From Kordiimonas gwangyangensis DSM 19435 = JCM 12864 (lineage in GTDB: Bacteria > Pseudomonadota > Alphaproteobacteria > Sphingomonadales > Kordiimonadaceae): 64,000 nucleotides of DNA. Shown piece by piece: positions 62,235 through 64,000 of the stretch. The DNA is taken from assembly GCF_000375545.1 (NCBI RefSeq), contig NZ_AQXF01000001.1:546893-610892 (forward strand), given 5' to 3'. The position numbers and the translations under genes are program-made. The number at the start of each line of letters is the position of its first letter. Position 1 is the first letter of the stretch. The notes under the pieces are model-generated. The model was not told the DNA's origin and ran no database searches. It saw only the letters and a list, made by a program, of their open reading frames with translations.

Positions 62235-63230
62235 ATGTCCACCGCCGTTCAGACCGATTTCCGCCGCAGCATCAACCTTGCGAACCCCCGCATCGGCGCC
62301 AAGGTCACCTTCGCGACTGATGATTTTTTCGCGGACAAATCCCGCCTGATCGACCCCGCTGACGCTGTTTTCATCCCCGGAAAATATGACGATAACGGCA
62401 AGTGGATGGACGGCTGGGAAAGCCGCCGCAAACGCGGCACCGGTTATGATCATGCCGTTGTGCGCCTCGGTGCACGCGGCGTGGTACACGGCTTCGACAT
62501 CGACACCAGCCATTTCACCGGCAACTTTCCGCCTGCCGCCAGCATTGATGCCTGCATCTCGCACGAGGATGTGCCCGGTGACGCTGCGGTCTGGACCACG
62601 CTGGTGCCGTCCATGAACCTCAGTGGCAACAGCCACCATTTTGTGCCTTGCGACAGTGGCGAGGCCTGGACCCATATCAGGCTCAATATCTACCCGGATG
62701 GCGGCGTGGCGCGCCTCCGCGTGTTTGGTGAGATTTACCGGGACTGGAACGGTTTTGACGCGCGTGAGCGCATCGACCTGCTGGCGATGGAAAATGGCGG
62801 GCGCGGTATTATCGCCAACGACGAGCATTTTGGTGTGCTCTCAAACATCACCCTGCCGGGCAAGGGGCTGAACATGGGCGATGGTTGGGAAACCAGGCGC
62901 CGGCGTGAGCCGGGGAACGACTGGTCGATCCTGGCGCTTGGCCATGCAGGCACCGTTGATGAAATCCTTGTCGACACCGCCTTTTTCAAAGGTAACTTCC
63001 CGAGCCACATTTCCATTCAGGCCGCGCTTGTTACAGGCGGCACGGACGACAGCCTGCCAGTGCAAAGCCAGTTCTGGTCCGAGCTTCTGGACAAACAGCC
63101 GCTTTCCGCCGACGCGGAGCACAGCTTCCGCCCGCTCGCAGGCATTGGCCCCATCAGCCACATCCGGGTGAATATTTACCCGGACGGCGGTATCAGCCGC
63201 TTGCGGCTGTTTGGACATATCAGCAAATAG
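62235..63230 (+). CDS. alc: Allantoicase
   Basis: 331 residues from the ATG at 62235; GTG at 62226 is possible. Two allantoicase repeats: the first with GWESRRKRGTGYDHAVVRLG and DTSHFTGNFPP, the second with GWETRRRREPGNDWSILALG and DTAFFKGNFPS. Each repeat ends IRVNIYPDGG or IRLNIYPDGG with RLRVFG/RLRLFG. It splits allantoate to ureidoglycolate and urea, feeding AllA on the other arm. Confidence 0.97.
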   Translation: MSTAVQTDFRRSINLANPRIGAKVTFATDDFFADKSRLIDPADAVFIPGKYDDNGKWMDGWESRRKRGTGYDHAVVRLGARGVVHGFDIDTSHFTGNFPPAASIDACISHEDVPGDAAVWTTLVPSMNLSGNSHHFVPCDSGEAWTHIRLNIYPDGGVARLRVFGEIYRDWNGFDARERIDLLAMENGGRGIIANDEHFGVLSNITLPGKGLNMGDGWETRRRREPGNDWSILALGHAGTVDEILVDTAFFKGNFPSHISIQAALVTGGTDDSLPVQSQFWSELLDKQPLSADAEHSFRPLAGIGPISHIRVNIYPDGGISRLRLFGHISK

Positions 63231-63323
63231 CGGGACGATAATTCTGGCACTACGCCCCAATTTGACCCTACTCTTTCGCATAGAGTTCAAGACCGGACCG
63301 ATGTGGAAACAATGGGGTTACGC

Positions 63324-64000
63324 ATGACACGGATTTTCGCGCTTCTTCTCACCGCCATGCTCTTGATGGCTGCCGCCGACCCTGCCGAAATGGAACTGGG
63401 CCCGCGGGAGGAGGAACCGACCTTAGAGAACGCCATTGAGGCCATTGATGTTGGCCGATTCCGCCTCGCAGACCAGATTTTGCAGCAAATCCTGGCTGAG
63501 CAGCCGCAAAATCAGGAAGTCTATTATTTTGCCGCATGGGCAGCTTACGGCAGCGGCCAGTATGAACGCGCGAAAGACTTGGTCACGCGTTATAGCAGCT
63601 TCCAGTCCATCGGCGTATATGCTGCTGAAGCGGTAAAACTGAAAGTTGCGATTGACGAAGCCATTGCCGCCTTCAAAGCATCAGAACAGTCGGCATTTGA
63701 TTATGCCCAGCGCCAGCACACAATCTTCGCATATGCCGCCTTTCGTGACGCTTACCCAAAAAGCGCAAGCGTGGAACAGGCCGATTTTCTGAGCTACCGC
63801 CGCGCCAAGGAAGTGAACGTTGAGATTTCCTACCAGCGCTATCTGCACTATTGGCCGGACGGCAAATTCAAAGCCGACGCGGAAAAAAGCGCGGACCTCG
63901 CAGCCTTCCGGGAAGCACGGCAACAGAATACGGTCGAAAGCTATCAGCTTTATGCCAGCAGCTACCCGCGCGGTGCGTACCTGTTACAGGCCATGCAGCG
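63324..64000 (+). CDS. Secreted repeat (TPR-like) protein, 3' partial
   Basis: The frame stays open from the ATG at 63324 to the window end (225 codons). It has a signal peptide (RIFALLLTAMLLMAAADP), then helical text: AIEAIDVGRFRLADQILQQIL, EVYYFAAWAAYGSGQYERAKDLV, which looks like a TPR pair, and after about residue 110 repeated motifs of the form FRDAYPKSASV, YQRYLHYWPDGKF, YQLYASSYPRGAYL (about 20-40 residues apart). The family is not identified; the end lies outside the window. Confidence 0.75.
   Translation, partial: MTRIFALLLTAMLLMAAADPAEMELGPREEEPTLENAIEAIDVGRFRLADQILQQILAEQPQNQEVYYFAAWAAYGSGQYERAKDLVTRYSSFQSIGVYAAEAVKLKVAIDEAIAAFKASEQSAFDYAQRQHTIFAYAAFRDAYPKSASVEQADFLSYRRAKEVNVEISYQRYLHYWPDGKFKADAEKSADLAAFREARQQNTVESYQLYASSYPRGAYLLQAMQ

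Noticed and set aside
1-64000. tRNA genes, CRISPR arrays, insertion sequences, attachment sites
   Set aside because: None of the intergenic stretches showed a T-loop GTTCRA signature, spacer-repeat pattern or transposase reading frame; the window looks like stable core chromosome.

Overview
The window looks like a 64 kb stretch of chromosome from a free-living, aerobic alphaproteobacterium of fairly high GC. The evidence is the gene set and gene order: a MucR-type regulator beside fur, the block miaB-phoH-ybeY-corC-lnt, the rimP-nusA-ylxR-infB-rbfA-truB-rpsO-pnp block, a RegB/RegA pair with a SCO1 protein, MmcB, and a DUF3126 protein. The order is uncertain; a Kordiimonadales- or Rhodospirillales-like lineage is my guess. 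I saw no insertion sequence, prophage, CRISPR array or tRNA gene.

Layout. 1-6 kb: end of a serine hydrolase, small membrane and unknown proteins, lepA, a D-2-hydroxyacid dehydrogenase and an SH3 protein. 6-12 kb: accessory genes (glutathione transferase, secreted pullulanase-like GH13 enzyme, MarR-GNAT and GNAT-GNAT fusions, a second MarR). 12-33.6 kb: almost entirely minus-strand housekeeping genes, comprising an NMO-like flavin oxidoreductase, pnp/rpsO and the transcription-translation operon, trmB, the lnt/corC/ybeY/phoH/miaB run, plsC, fur, mucR, rimI and tsaB. 33.7-41 kb: cell-envelope and metal genes (polysaccharide deacetylase, NfuA, TetR with a class A penicillin-binding protein, truncated haemoglobin, YgjP-type metallopeptidase, YcgN, SCO1).

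41-50.2 kb is a signalling region. An ankyrin protein, a CobD/CbiB-like membrane protein and the redox two-component system RegB/RegA are followed by a protein with degenerate GGDEF- and EAL-like domains, a LapG-like periplasmic cysteine proteinase, a membrane sensor whose HD-GYP-like domain has lost its HD pair, and an orphan Hpt protein. The clustering of catalytically dead c-di-GMP-type domains beside a LapG-like proteinase is the most suggestive unexplained arrangement here.

50.2-53.2 kb holds small proteins, a GNAT gene whose Shine-Dalgarno lies inside a 17-bp stem, and a glycosyltransferase with a C-terminal winged-helix extension. 53.1-63.2 kb is a complete purine-to-glyoxylate pathway in two divergent arms around a GntR regulator: uraH-xdhA-xdhB-xdhC-puuD-allA on the minus strand and gntR-puuE-uraD-alc on the plus strand. 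Together they encode xanthine to urate, 5-hydroxyisourate, OHCU, allantoin, allantoate, ureidoglycolate and glyoxylate. The window ends inside a secreted repeat protein.

Regulatory DNA visible by eye includes palindromes in the promoter regions of the MarR-GNAT, MarR, TetR/PBP and uraH genes, hairpins covering or abutting ribosome sites of two genes, and a terminator-like hairpin with a C-rich loop that may mark a small RNA or leader near 2.3 kb.
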